Shown one piece after another: positions 63,828-64,000 of a stretch of DNA of 64,000 bases. This stretch comes from Rhizobium sp. 007 (GTDB taxonomy: Bacteria; Pseudomonadota; Alphaproteobacteria; Rhizobiales; Rhizobiaceae): the NCBI RefSeq assembly GCF_015353075.1, contig NZ_CP064187.1, positions 1,860,001-1,924,000 on the forward strand, read 5' to 3'. The notes beneath the pieces are model-generated. The model had not been told where the DNA came from and did not search any database. It was given only the letters and a program-made list of their open reading frames with translations. The first letter of the stretch is position 1, and each line of letters starts with the position of its first letter. Made by a program: the position numbers and the translations under genes.

Positions 63828-64000
63828 TCAGGCCTTAGCGGCGCGAAGCTCATCGATCTTGGCACAGAGGTTCTTCAGCACGAAATATTCCTCGGTGGAA
63901 ACCTTCCCCTCGTTGACTTCCTGCGTCCACTTTTCGAGCGGGATCTTGATGCCGAATTCCTTGTCGATGGCGAAAACGATATCGAGGAAGTCGAGGCTAT
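63828..64000 (-). CDS. acpXL: Acyl carrier protein AcpXL, C-terminal part
   Basis: The last 57 codons are in the window; the start lies beyond the edge. The phosphopantetheine Ser comes at the very edge ([20 protein letters not shown]), followed by [20 protein letters not shown] and the end [12 protein letters not shown]. AcpXL carries the very long chain fatty acid for rhizobial lipid A. It is the first known gene of the cluster that runs leftward to lpxXL, and its presence identifies the cluster. Confidence 0.94.
   Translation of the reverse strand, partial: SLDFLDIVFAIDKEFGIKIPLEKWTQEVNEGKVSTEEYFVLKNLCAKIDELRAAKA

Overview
The window looks like chromosomal DNA of a member of the Rhizobiaceae (Rhizobium / Sinorhizobium / Neorhizobium group; genus not decided). 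It is GC-rich and carries the acpXL-lpxXL cluster for the very-long-chain lipid A acyl chain, a long UvrB with rhizobial-style N- and C-terminal extensions, a Zur/ZnuABC zinc system, a BacA/BclA-like transporter, and several short palindromic intergenic repeats of the kind common in rhizobia. No rRNA, tRNA or CRISPR array was seen.

Layout. 0-4 kb: 5' part of an extensin-like lipoprotein gene, a Cache-type chemotaxis receptor, an acyl-CoA thioesterase and a membrane protein. 4-9.4 kb: a patch with IS110 and pyrE remnants around small enzyme genes (alpha/beta hydrolase, VOC protein, DUF4287, GYD) and a BclA-like ABC transporter. 9.4-15.7 kb: a DUF1800-DUF1501 pair, DUF486, YCII, an MFS transporter, a RibD-like reductase and a 13-bp tandem repeat. 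15.8-17.5 kb: a decaying IS200/IS605-type element (tnpA and tnpB) inserted directly before uvrB. 17.6-22.6 kb: uvrB with repeat elements translated inside its C-terminal tail, a J-domain gene and a cspA-type cold-shock gene. 22.6-26 kb: dusA, a second copy of the dusA 5' end 2.2 kb upstream, and IS debris and small genes between them. This is the footprint of a decayed element that integrated into dusA. 26-32.4 kb: a PycTM-like membrane protein, divergent from a two-gene operon encoding a FecR-TPR-outer-membrane-barrel fusion and a CHASE2 class III cyclase. 32.5-38.2 kb: an FAH hydrolase, a gamma-carbonic anhydrase, zur-znuB-znuC, divergent znuA and a CobW-type zinc chaperone, with three Zur-box-like palindromes. 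38.4-41.3 kb: a soluble cyclase, a GST, a SnoaL-like protein and an RcnB-like protein. 41.3-55 kb: a sugar import and catabolism operon (ABC transporter, beta-mannosidase, isomerase, Gfo/Idh dehydrogenase, aldo-keto reductase, GH43, GNAT) with a divergent LacI regulator. 55.4-58.5 kb: gnd, an SRPBCC protein, a VOC protein and a PAS protein. 58.7-64 kb: lpxXL, adh2XL, fabF1XL, fabF2XL, fabZXL and acpXL, which is cut by the window end.

How the genes work together. The best candidate for an undescribed system is the 26.0-32.4 kb block. An outer-membrane barrel with periplasmic FecR and TPR domains is translationally coupled to an inner-membrane CHASE2 cyclase. A small protein resembling the membrane effector of Pycsar anti-phage systems is transcribed divergently from it. 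This suggests envelope-to-cyclic-nucleotide signalling, but the link is inference. The zinc block is a coherent Zur regulon. The 41-54 kb block imports oligosaccharides and cleaves them in the cytoplasm. The 58.7-64 kb block builds and attaches the 27/28-carbon hydroxy fatty acid of lipid A.
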